Source of the DNA: Vreelandella nigrificans
GTDB taxonomy: Bacteria > Pseudomonadota > Gammaproteobacteria > Pseudomonadales > Halomonadaceae
Direction of reading: 5' to 3'
Assembly (NCBI RefSeq): GCF_002374315.1
Contig: NZ_NWUX01000004.1
Span: 186,001-250,000 of the forward strand
DNA: 64,000 bases
A program made the translations under genes and the position numbers. Of the stretch, positions 33,318 through 42,248 are shown one piece after another. Every line of letters begins with the position of its first letter. The first letter of the stretch is position 1. A model generated the notes under the pieces. That model made no database searches and was not told where the DNA came from. It worked only from the letters and a program-made list of their open reading frames with translations.

Positions 33318-33344
33318 TCAAGAGTGGTGATTCACCACTCTTGA
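33318..33344. repeat. Perfect 27-bp palindrome (13-bp arms)
   Basis: TCAAGAGTGGTGA (33318-33330) and TCACCACTCTTGA (33332-33344) flank a single T. It lies after the aldehyde dehydrogenase operon and 45 bp before the exported protein gene. No T-tract follows, so it is either an operator for the downstream gene or a mRNA 3' end structure. Confidence 0.65.
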
Positions 33345-33388
33345 TAGCATTATGCTGCCGTCGATTTCGTTCACAAAGGAGGCTGACC

Positions 33389-34108
33389 ATTAAGCCGCGA
33401 TTATCGGTTGTGACACTGGCCGTTGCGTTACTGCTTGCAACCGGTTTGGCATTTGCCGAGTCGCCAACCCGCTTTGAGCATTGGGTGCCCTCTGGCTGGA
33501 AGCTCATCTCAAGTGCAACGGGCGATTTGAACCAAGACGGTGCCGATGACGCGGTGCTCGTGGTCGAGGAGGTGAGTGCTGAAAACCTATTTGAGAATGA
33601 CGGGTTCGGGCCGCCTGTTCTCAACCTTAACCCCCGCCGTCTTATCATATTGTTCAATACGCAGGACGGGTACCAGGAGTTCATAACCCGGGACAACCTG
33701 CTGCCGAGTGAGCACAATCAAGAGGTTCCGTGTTTGGAAGATCCGTTGCTAGGCGAAGGTGGGATCTCGATAGAGCGCGGGCGAATCATCGTCGAGCTAG
33801 GCACTTGGCTTAGCTGTGGAAGCTATGGTGTCTCGCGGCAGACATTCACCTTTCGGCTTGAGAGCGAACAATTCAGGCTAATCGGCTATGACTACTCAGC
33901 GTTTTCTCGCAACTCGGGGGAAATGACGGAGACTAGCGTTAACTACCTAACGGAGCAGAAGAAAACCATAACCGGCGGCAATATGTTTGAGGAAACGACC
34001 CCTTCAGCATTATGGAGCCGAATCGCTGAACCTCACCACTTCTATCTTGAGGATATATCCCTCGACTGTCACTCAAGAAATAGCCCTGGCTGTAACTGGT
34101 ATCGCTAG
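33389..34108 (+). CDS. Exported protein of unknown function, apparent ATT start
   Basis: A 239-aa protein if translation begins at the ATT at 33389, which lies 6 bases after a complete AAAGGAGG at 33375-33382. From there the product has a clean signal peptide (KPRLSVVTLAVALLLATGLAFA). The mature part contains a FG-GAP-like calcium loop DLNQDGADDAVLVVEE and four Cys that could pair in the periplasm (PCLEDP, LSCGSYG, DCHSRNSPGC). A TTG at 33305 extends the frame but has no ribosome site and no signal logic. Either ATT is a genuine rare start or the ATG has mutated. No function recognised. Confidence 0.6.
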   Translation: MKPRLSVVTLAVALLLATGLAFAESPTRFEHWVPSGWKLISSATGDLNQDGADDAVLVVEEVSAENLFENDGFGPPVLNLNPRRLIILFNTQDGYQEFITRDNLLPSEHNQEVPCLEDPLLGEGGISIERGRIIVELGTWLSCGSYGVSRQTFTFRLESEQFRLIGYDYSAFSRNSGEMTETSVNYLTEQKKTITGGNMFEETTPSALWSRIAEPHHFYLEDISLDCHSRNSPGCNWYR

Positions 34109-34287
34109 GCAGTGTAGATAGCAAGATACTCATTTGTTCGCTACTTCGGGTGCACCCAAACCAACGATGGCACAATGCAAGAGTTAGATGTCAAATCACG
34201 GCTCCTAAAAGAGAGGAGATCGCTGCCGTATGTCTGAGCATGACAATGTTTATGAAAGTCCTACGTTGCATATGAGCGGCTGTGCTC

Positions 34288-35190
34288 TTATGACTGGGCA
34301 TGCTGGCGCAGTCGAAAATCCCGTGGTGACAGGGTGGTATTACGTTTAAAAAAGCGGGTGAAGTAGGCAGGTTCAGAGAAGCCTAAGTTATCGGAAACTT
34401 GGCTTATGGTCATATTGGTGTAGGTGAGCTGGCGCTTGGCTTCTAACAGTAAGCGCTCATGCAGCAATTGCAGGGCACTGCGCTCGGCAAGCTGGCGGCA
34501 CAGCATATTTAAGTGTGCGCTGCTCACCCCTATCCGCTCGGCTAACTGTTCAATGCTTGGCTGTTCACGATAGTGCTCTTCGATTAATGCTTGAAAGTTC
34601 TCAAGGTGCTGACGCCCCTTATCGCTTTGGCGTGGGCCATGCCGCTTTGCAACTCTGTCTGGGTAAGTGGTAAGACGTGACAACTCGACGACTAACGCCT
34701 GTACCAGAGCTTCAAGCAGCTGGTTTCGCCCAGGTGCCGGTTGGCGGTACTCCTGATCGATCTGAGTGACCAACGTGGCAATTCGCTCGCTTTGATGCGG
34801 AAGATTAAAGCGGAAAAAACCAGCTTTTTTTAGCGCACTGCTCTCACCCATTAGTTCATGTAAGTGATCCGCCAGTGGTTTGGCCAGAGTAATAATGTGC
34901 CCTTGTACATCCGGTGAAAAGTGAAAACCATGGATGGCCATAGCGGGAACAATAATGGCGGAGGAGTGCTGCAACTGATGGTTTGCTCCCTCCAGGGCTA
35001 ACTCAACGCTACCTTGGCTGATAAACAGGATATGCACCAAATCTGCATGTCGGTGTGGGCGGATACGCCAGTTATGTAGCTGGCTGCGCTCAGGTATGGA
35101 TTCGCAGTGGAGCAAATCCGGCGTGGGCCAGTGCTGGGTCTCGCCATAGAGCTTAAATATCGGAACGGACGTGGCGGGTGAGGCTGCCAT
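34288..35190 (-). CDS. pobR: AraC-family regulator, PobR-like
   Basis: A 300-aa regulator with an N-terminal cupin sensing domain (about residues 20-150; HADLVHILFISQGSVELAL, AIIVPAMAIHGFHFSPDVQG) and a C-terminal double HTH (about 190-300; PSIEQLAERIGVSSAHLNMLCRQLA; SQVSDNLGFSEPAYFTRFFKR, seen in blocks). It is divergent from pobA across 215 bp. AraC-type PobR proteins of Pseudomonas and Azotobacter activate pobA with 4-hydroxybenzoate; this is the likely role. The intergenic region shows no IclR box. Confidence 0.85.
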   Translation of the reverse strand: MAASPATSVPIFKLYGETQHWPTPDLLHCESIPERSQLHNWRIRPHRHADLVHILFISQGSVELALEGANHQLQHSSAIIVPAMAIHGFHFSPDVQGHIITLAKPLADHLHELMGESSALKKAGFFRFNLPHQSERIATLVTQIDQEYRQPAPGRNQLLEALVQALVVELSRLTTYPDRVAKRHGPRQSDKGRQHLENFQALIEEHYREQPSIEQLAERIGVSSAHLNMLCRQLAERSALQLLHERLLLEAKRQLTYTNMTISQVSDNLGFSEPAYFTRFFKRNTTLSPRDFRLRQHAQS

Positions 35191-35363
35191 CTCTACCTCT
35201 CAACGCTTTATGTTAACGGCGCTTGATTTTAACAATGCTCGATTTAAACGATGCGCAATTCCACCTATAGGTAACTTCAGCTACGACTAAGGTTGGGTGG
35301 TGATGCGCTAAAAGTCCAATAATTATTTTAAATTATGCCTTATTGTGCGGCCTGTTTCATTGA

Positions 35364-36605
<1,242 letters not shown>

Positions 36606-36681
36606 AATCTCACCAGAGGCTCTTCGTCGTAGGTTTGGAGCAAGCTGCCATGCTACAGGTGATGCTGGTTAAACTCGATGT

Positions 36682-37836
36682 TTAAGGGTTCAAGGCAGCT
36701 GTGGCATTGCTCGGGCCACTGGCAACGTCTTTAAGTTCGACGTGCCGAATTTCTTCAACATCAGTTAGGTCATCAAGATCGAAGCGAATGTAGTTGAGGC
36801 TGTCGTAGGTGCGTATATAGAGTTGCCGCTTCTGGAGATTAGTCAATGAAATCCACGTCGTGTATTCAGAGGTGTAAACGCGGTTGTGATTGACCCCTGG
36901 AGCGGTAATGTTTTCAATAGAATCACGAAAACGATTGTCTATGGTAATACCGCGAGGCCGATCAAAGTTATTCATCACATGCGACAGCGTAGTGATTGCA
37001 CTGTCAGCATCATCAGCTTTCTCAGCAAAATGTGAGTAGTAAACGGCACGTACAAACCGGCCGACAGACGTATTAGAGGCTGGCAGTCCTGCGGTTGCTA
37101 TTCCTGAGTCCGGCTGCTCAAGTTTTACCCCGTTAATCTCAAGCTTGGATTGATCTATGTTACTCATGAACGTGTAGTTGTTCATATTGGTCATATGCCA
37201 GGAAAACTCGGGGCCGTTAGTCATGACACCTAGAGGATTATCGATGACGTTTTTCTCGCCGTTAGCAAACTCTATCACTATTGATTTACCAGTAGCGTCG
37301 TGCAGAGCGTAATGGAAGGGTGTTTTCATCAAACCAAGAGGAAGCAGAGATGTAACCATGACCGGTTGCTCTTCCAGAGCCTCTTTCACTTCGGCCACAG
37401 TGTCAAACTGAGACAGCGTCCATTCGCCTAGATCGATCGCCGATAATACAGCCTGGGTGTTATCGACCATATCTACAGGCCCTTCTGCGCTTGAAAAGGC
37501 CAGCAAGCTAAAAGTTAGTCCTTTCTCGTTAACGCCTTCGACCACTTTGACATCCCCTGATACGGGGTCAGGCATGCCGATTGACAAAAATGCGTTTTGG
37601 CCAGTGAACTCCAGTACATGATGCTTATCAGCCTGTGACCCAAAAGTGGTTCCCGCTGGATAGTAGGATACCTTGTAGGGCAGCTCCATAGGCAGCTCTA
37701 AGGTGCGCCCAGCATAGAACTGATTATTCGAGTCGCCATACAGAAGAGAGGTACAGGCTAGGACAGCGGGTGCCAGGGCAGTGCAGGCAATCGCCATACA
37801 AGCTGCCGGAAATTTGAATTTGGGAAAGCGCAGCAT
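36682..37836 (-). CDS. Exported linear-amide C-N hydrolase (choloylglycine hydrolase family)
   Basis: A 384-aa Ntn-hydrolase with a signal peptide ending at LAPAVLA, so the nucleophile Cys28 of ACTSLLYGD becomes N-terminal after export. GRTLELP near residue 43-49 provides the Arg that follows in the family, the Asn is in VMTNGPEFSWH (about 205), and the second Arg is in SVGRFVRAVYY (about 258). The family includes bile salt hydrolases, penicillin V acylases and some acyl-homoserine-lactone acylases; the substrate here is unknown. GAGGAG precedes the ATG, and an 11-bp direct repeat CAGCATTAATT flanks that site (37831 and 37851). Confidence 0.85.
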   Translation of the reverse strand: MLRFPKFKFPAACMAIACTALAPAVLACTSLLYGDSNNQFYAGRTLELPMELPYKVSYYPAGTTFGSQADKHHVLEFTGQNAFLSIGMPDPVSGDVKVVEGVNEKGLTFSLLAFSSAEGPVDMVDNTQAVLSAIDLGEWTLSQFDTVAEVKEALEEQPVMVTSLLPLGLMKTPFHYALHDATGKSIVIEFANGEKNVIDNPLGVMTNGPEFSWHMTNMNNYTFMSNIDQSKLEINGVKLEQPDSGIATAGLPASNTSVGRFVRAVYYSHFAEKADDADSAITTLSHVMNNFDRPRGITIDNRFRDSIENITAPGVNHNRVYTSEYTTWISLTNLQKRQLYIRTYDSLNYIRFDLDDLTDVEEIRHVELKDVASGPSNATAALNP

Positions 37837-38497
37837 TAATTATCTCCTCACAGCATTAATTGAGATCTACAGTTTCTGGAGTTGATTACTCCTTGGCACG
37901 GCAAGGTTCTTCAACACAGTAGTGAACGTTAATTGCGCATTGCCTGCCGGAGTATCACTACTCTCAAATGCGCGGTCTGCCATGTTACTTAGCTAGTGGT
38001 TTAGATGAGTCAGGTTGGGTAGGGAAGTGGTGTGTGATGCAGCCCTTTATTGAGTTGTTTGCCTGCTGCGAGTGCTCTCATAAAATGTGTCTTTCACATT
38101 AAAAGTAATGCAAGAAAATGCTTTTGCCAAAAATAATTAGGAATATCGTCAATATAGCTTGCTCCGGCAGGGTAGCCGAGCTTTTGTAGGGGGACGACTA
38201 GGTCGCAAAAGACTCTCTCATGACGAACGGTTTTTTTGAGCTATTCTTTCTCAGGGAACAGATTGATTTACTATGAGAAATCACTCACTTCACTCTTTTT
38301 TAGGCCCACCTGTTGAATTTCAAGGGTTGACAGTCACATGCGATTCCATGTCAGTGTGAGTCCTCAGGGAAATTTATATGGCACGATAATTTTGCACACA
38401 AGATGTCGATATAAAAACTCAACACATACCTACCATAGCTGGTGAGCTTGATCGGAATCCCTGTCGCTTCGGAGAACAACAAAAGGGAGTATGCGAT
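37837..38497. other. 661-bp intergenic region with a possible structured RNA element
   Basis: No coding frame with a ribosome site was found. An AT-rich stretch at about 38095-38160 could hold promoters. At 38178-38215 a nested fold can be drawn: GAGCTTTTG pairs with CAAAAG-A-CTC, enclosing CGAC-TAG-GTCG with an 8-base left bulge; T7 follows at 38231-38237. A ribosome site AAAAGGGAG (38481-38489) stands before the short aspT-like frame at 38498. Confidence 0.35.
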
Positions 38498-38584
38498 ATG
38501 GTCACGTGGGAATGGATTTTGGAAATGCTGCGCGAGCACCCGGAGTTAGCGATTTTTCTCACGCTTGCCGAGGGGGAGCGGTGA
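38498..38584 (+). pseudogene. AspT-like N-terminal remnant (28 codons)
   Basis: A frame with a good ribosome site (GGGAG, 8 bases upstream) begins MVTWEWILEMLREHPELA and ends EGER-stop. The LREHPELAIFLTLA part is the N-terminal wording of AspT/YidE-type exchangers, whose next residues should be a first transmembrane helix; here the homology stops after LTLA. The stop overlaps a GTG (GTGA) that opens the next gene. It is either the stump of an aspT gene cut by recombination, or a recruited 28-aa leader that now couples translation to the operon. A full AspT-family gene of a different N-terminal form lies at 45275-47215. Confidence 0.55.
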
Positions 38585-38982
38585 TCGCCATACATGAGGA
38601 CAACAATCTGCTTGTTAAAGGCATGGGCATTGAATTTAGTCCGAGTCAGCGCTATGACGCCTACTATGGGATCATCGACTTCGAGTTTTGGCTACGCCAC
38701 TATGTAGGCGAAGAGTATGTAGGCGAAGAGTATGTAGACGAAGAGATTGTTGACTGGGTCAAGGCTAATATCCACCCACTCGACATCAGCTTCAAGCTTG
38801 CTGAGCACCATGGGATCGTGCTGCTCAAAAGTTCTGGGTTCGATGCGCTGAACTGGTCGGCGCGCGTCTCTTTCGCCAATCTAGACGACGAGTCCTACGC
38901 AGCCATCGGACGTTCGGTTCGGGCCATCGCTAGCGGTTATGTTCAGGCATATCAAGCATTTAAGGGAGCAGTGAAAGCATGA
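38581..38982 (+). CDS. Hypothetical protein heading the ytcA-mdtNOP operon
   Basis: A 133-aa soluble protein if read from the GTG at 38581, which overlaps the preceding TGA (GTGA). An overlapping longer frame reaches an ATG at 38491 but uses the remnant's sequence out of frame. It contains an acidic triplicated segment (YVGEE, YVGEE, YVDEE) encoded by three 15-bp repeats, followed by IVDWVKANIHPLDISF and a mixed alpha/beta C-terminal half. No family recognised. Its stop overlaps the ytcA ATG (ATGA), so translation is coupled to the efflux genes and a role tied to that pump is likely. Confidence 0.6.
   Translation: MIAIHEDNNLLVKGMGIEFSPSQRYDAYYGIIDFEFWLRHYVGEEYVGEEYVDEEIVDWVKANIHPLDISFKLAEHHGIVLLKSSGFDALNWSARVSFANLDDESYAAIGRSVRAIASGYVQAYQAFKGAVKA
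38701..38745 (+). repeat. Three 15-bp in-frame tandem repeats
   Basis: TATGTAGGCGAAGAG occurs twice and TATGTAGACGAAGAG once, head to tail, inside the unknown first gene of the efflux operon. They encode the pentad Y-V-G/D-E-E. The unit number could vary by slippage without changing the frame. Confidence 0.9.
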
Positions 38983-39284
38983 TTCCAGCCGGTAGGGTAG
39001 GCCACCCACTTTATTTTTGGTCGGCGATCCTGCTGGTGCCAATAATGCTTACGGGGTGCTCAATGCAGGCCCACTCGCCGACGCTATCCCTGTATGGCTC
39101 ATTTTTTCCTGTCTGGCTGATCGCTGCTCTACTTGGCGTGATCTGTACGGTTGTCTTACGGTTGTTATTCATACGCATCGGGCTACATGAACATCTGCCG
39201 ATGCCGCCGCTGACCTATCTCAGCGCGACAATCCTCAGCGGCATCATGATCTGGGCGTTCTGGACAGGGGGGCTAGCAATATGA
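38979..39284 (+). CDS. ytcA: YtcA-like small membrane lipoprotein
   Basis: A 101-aa protein with a lipobox (MLTGC, Cys at about residue 27) and two further hydrophobic segments (about 43-65 and 78-98). SPTLSLYGSFFPVWLIAALLGVICTVVLRLLFIR (blocks) resembles E. coli YtcA, encoded next to mdtNOP, with its PAIPVIGAYYPGWFFCAI wording. Function of YtcA is unknown; it is thought to assist the pump. The gene overlaps both neighbours by 4 bp (ATGA junctions). Confidence 0.75.
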   Translation: MIPAGRVGHPLYFWSAILLVPIMLTGCSMQAHSPTLSLYGSFFPVWLIAALLGVICTVVLRLLFIRIGLHEHLPMPPLTYLSATILSGIMIWAFWTGGLAI

Positions 39285-40420
39285 CCAACCAGAACGATAT
39301 AAGTAACCAAAACGATGTAAGTAACCAAAACGATGTAAGTAACCAGAACGATGTGAGCGACCAGAATGCTGTACCTGCACCGCCCAGGCCTGGATTACGC
39401 GCCCCCCTCGCACGTCTGATCGGCTTCGCGCTGATTGCTGGTGCCATCGCTGCTATCGTCTTTGCAGCCATGCAGCGCGGCACCACCCTGCGCACCGACC
39501 ATGCCTCGGTGAGTGCCACGATCGTGCCCGTATCGGCCAATGTTCCGGGATCTATCGCAGAGGTATTCGTTGGGAACAATGTCTTCGTGGAAGCAGGCGA
39601 GCTGCTGTTTCGCATTGACCCGGAGCCTTACGAACTGCGTGTGGAGCAGGCGCGCGCCATGCTGAGAACAGCCGAAGCTGAACTCGACACCGGCGGTCGC
39701 TTACTCGCCACCCAGCAGACCAATGCCGAGATTGCCAATCGCCAGATCGATCGTGCCCGCAATCACGTAGATCTTACCCGTCAGACGTTGGAACGACTCC
39801 AGAACCTATTGCCACGGGGCATGGTGACTGCCCAGCAAGTCGATATCGCACGTACGTCTCACGAGGATGCCCTGATCTCATTGGATGAGTCACTGAGCCA
39901 GCAGCTGGCAGCGCAAACCATGATCGGGACGCTTGATGCCCCTCAGGCACAAGTGGATCTGGCACGAACCAGTCTGGCGCTAGCCGAACGCGAGCTGCGC
40001 AGAACCGAGGTGCGTGCGCCGATCTCCGGTCTCATCACCGGGCTCGATCTTGGTGTTGGCACTTATGTCGTTACCGGCGTTTCGCTGTTCTCGCTCATCG
40101 ACAGCGAGGACTGGAAAGTCACGGCCATGTTTCGCGAAACCGAACTACCGCGAATTCGCATCGGAGCACCGGTTGATGTCTTCGTAATGTCGGCGCCGAC
40201 ACAACGCCTGAAAGGTCGTGTACAAAGCCTCGGCTACGGGGTCAGAACCACCGATGAGATAAGTATTCTCGGTATGCCAATCATCGACAGTTCAGTCGAC
40301 TGGGTCCGGGTTGCTCAGCGTTTCCCAGTCACCATTCATCTTGAGGAAGCACCCGAAGAGCTGATGCGTGTCGGTGCCTCCGCTTCTGTCATCATCCACT
40401 CGGCTGATGAGTATGAGTAG
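39281..40420 (+). CDS. mdtN: Periplasmic adaptor (HlyD/EmrA family, MdtN-like)
   Basis: A 379-aa membrane-fusion protein. An N-terminal cytosolic tail of four hexapeptide repeats (NQNDVS type) precedes one transmembrane helix (about residues 44-64, GFALIAGAIAAIVFAAM). VSANVPGSIAEVFVGNNVFVEAGELLFRIDP is the first lipoyl half, a coiled-coil hairpin spans about 115-230, and RAPISGLITGLDLGVGTYV is the second lipoyl half. It links the inner-membrane FUSC protein to the outer-membrane channel. Homologues are MdtN and AaeA. The repeat tail is unusual for the family. Confidence 0.88.
   Translation: MTNQNDISNQNDVSNQNDVSNQNDVSDQNAVPAPPRPGLRAPLARLIGFALIAGAIAAIVFAAMQRGTTLRTDHASVSATIVPVSANVPGSIAEVFVGNNVFVEAGELLFRIDPEPYELRVEQARAMLRTAEAELDTGGRLLATQQTNAEIANRQIDRARNHVDLTRQTLERLQNLLPRGMVTAQQVDIARTSHEDALISLDESLSQQLAAQTMIGTLDAPQAQVDLARTSLALAERELRRTEVRAPISGLITGLDLGVGTYVVTGVSLFSLIDSEDWKVTAMFRETELPRIRIGAPVDVFVMSAPTQRLKGRVQSLGYGVRTTDEISILGMPIIDSSVDWVRVAQRFPVTIHLEEAPEELMRVGASASVIIHSADEYE
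39287..39358 (+). repeat. Four 18-bp in-frame tandem repeats in mdtN
   Basis: Units such as AACCAAAACGATGTAAGT follow head to tail, encoding NQNDVS/NQNDIS; the two middle copies are identical, the outer ones differ at two or three bases. A fifth, decayed unit follows. They sit in the cytosolic N-terminal tail. Confidence 0.92.
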
Positions 40421-42248
40421 AGACTCCGCAGTGTCGACTCGCGGGGTGCTAAGCCTGATCCTCGACGATCTCCGTCCTTATGCCGGGCGCTTGGAGATGA
40501 CACTGCACATCGCTTTGTTGTGTGGACTGACTGCGATTGTTGCAATGGCTCTGCAAGTGCCTCTGACGCTGCTCTCCTGCTATCTGATCTTCCTGATGTA
40601 CCGAGACAACGCAGGCGAGAACATTGCGATTGGCGTCGGCTTGATCCTCGCGGCGACTGTCATTATCGCTTTGAGCATTCTGCTCATGATGTTCGTGGCC
40701 GATGCACCAGCCCTGAGATTGGCGATGATGGGGGTGGTGACCTTCGGCTGCATGTGGCTGGCGCGCGCCAGTAAGCTGGGTGAACCCGCCGGCCTGCTGG
40801 GTTTCATCATCGTGTTCATCCTGTCGTTCTACGACTATATCGCCATGCCTGAACTGGTGCTGCGCGGCTTGTCTTGGGTGTGGATGGTGGTCTTCATACC
40901 GATGGTACTGCTGGTTGTCCTCAATGTATTTGTCGGACGCAGCCCGCTACGCTTGGTGCACGAGCGGTTGCGTGAGCTGCTGCATGAATCAGCGCGCCTC
41001 TCCGAAGGTGGCGATCCTGCCCGAGCCGACCGGTTGCTGCGGGATGGTAATGCAGAGGCCGAAAAGCACGCGGGTATAGCACGTATGCTGGCTCAGGTAT
41101 CGAAAGAGGAGCATGATCGGCTCGTGGCAGAGCTCGCGGCGAGCTTTGGTTTGCTCGCTACAGCTCAGGCAGCGATAGCCGCAGGCCACCCCGAGCCAGA
41201 ACTGGCGCCCGCGCTGCGCCGGATGGCTGAGGGGGAGGTGCCGGCCTTGCCTGCGGGCGGAGGCCCGGTTGCCGACGCTGCCCGTGCCCTTGTCACTGCT
41301 CGCAATGCCGCTAGTGTCACTGCCCCTACGAAGCCCGAGGCCGGTAGCTCGTTTCTGAAACCGGATGCTTTCGCTAATCCTGTCTATACCCGCTTTGCGT
41401 TAAAGGTGCTGCTTGCTGTTTTTCTGACCTATGCCTTGTACACCAGCATTGGTCTGTTCGAGATCCATACAGCGATGGTGACTTGTTTTGTCGTCGCACT
41501 AGGCACCTCCGGCGAGACTTTCCACAAAAGCACCCTGCGCATCATTGGCTGCCTGATAGGGGCTGCGATGGGGGGCTTCGCTGTTATCTTTGTGATGCCA
41601 CACCTGGATGATCCTGGTCACCTGTTCCTGCTCATCGCGACGGGCAGTCTGATCGCTGGCTGGGTAGCGACGGGATCCTACCGTGTGCAGTATGCAGGCT
41701 TTCAGATGGCACTCGCCTTTTTCATCTGCGTTCTACCCGGGTCACCGCTGGAATTCGGCCCGAACTATGATCTCTCAGATGCGGGCTATCGAGTGCTCGG
41801 CATTCTCGTGGGGATTGGCATTATGGGGCTAGTGTTCTCGCTGATCTGGCCGGAGAGTGCGAATGATACCCGCGATAGCGAGACCGACGCCGCGCTCACG
41901 GTAATAGCCGAGGTGCTCCGCGGCGAGGAGCGTCTTGATGATGTGTACCGCCATATCGGTGCTGCACGCCACGCCGAGGAGGTCATGACGTTCGAGTGGG
42001 CTGTGCCCGCTGCCAGCCGACAGACAGCCGGCGCCAAGCGACTCGCTGCCACCGAGCAGCTGGCGCGGCTGCTGCCGCTCATGAGCGGGAAGAACGCAGT
42101 GCTCCTGGCCAATGTTCTAGAGACATCTGCTGGGGGCAAATCGGCTACTCCCTATGTAGCCATTAATGCAACCGGTGACGCCATACACGACCGCGCACGA
42201 GTTCTGGTCGGGATACTGACAGGAGAAGGGAAAGCGAATGAGAGTTGA
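40407..42248 (+). CDS. mdtO: FUSC-family inner-membrane efflux protein (MdtO/AaeB-like)
   Basis: A 613-aa protein with two blocks of about five to six helices (about residues 35-170 and 345-480) separated by a cytosolic segment with a low-complexity Ala/Glu-rich stretch, the FUSC/aromatic acid exporter layout. MdtO of E. coli is the nearest type by operon order; AaeB, which exports 4-hydroxybenzoate, is the close relative. Start taken as the ATG at 40407, overlapping the mdtN stop; the ATG at 40413 is equally possible. It overlaps the channel gene by 11 bp. Beside aromatic catabolism genes, export of aromatic acids when they accumulate is plausible (inference). Confidence 0.87.
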   Translation: MSMSRDSAVSTRGVLSLILDDLRPYAGRLEMTLHIALLCGLTAIVAMALQVPLTLLSCYLIFLMYRDNAGENIAIGVGLILAATVIIALSILLMMFVADAPALRLAMMGVVTFGCMWLARASKLGEPAGLLGFIIVFILSFYDYIAMPELVLRGLSWVWMVVFIPMVLLVVLNVFVGRSPLRLVHERLRELLHESARLSEGGDPARADRLLRDGNAEAEKHAGIARMLAQVSKEEHDRLVAELAASFGLLATAQAAIAAGHPEPELAPALRRMAEGEVPALPAGGGPVADAARALVTARNAASVTAPTKPEAGSSFLKPDAFANPVYTRFALKVLLAVFLTYALYTSIGLFEIHTAMVTCFVVALGTSGETFHKSTLRIIGCLIGAAMGGFAVIFVMPHLDDPGHLFLLIATGSLIAGWVATGSYRVQYAGFQMALAFFICVLPGSPLEFGPNYDLSDAGYRVLGILVGIGIMGLVFSLIWPESANDTRDSETDAALTVIAEVLRGEERLDDVYRHIGAARHAEEVMTFEWAVPAASRQTAGAKRLAATEQLARLLPLMSGKNAVLLANVLETSAGGKSATPYVAINATGDAIHDRARVLVGILTGEGKANES

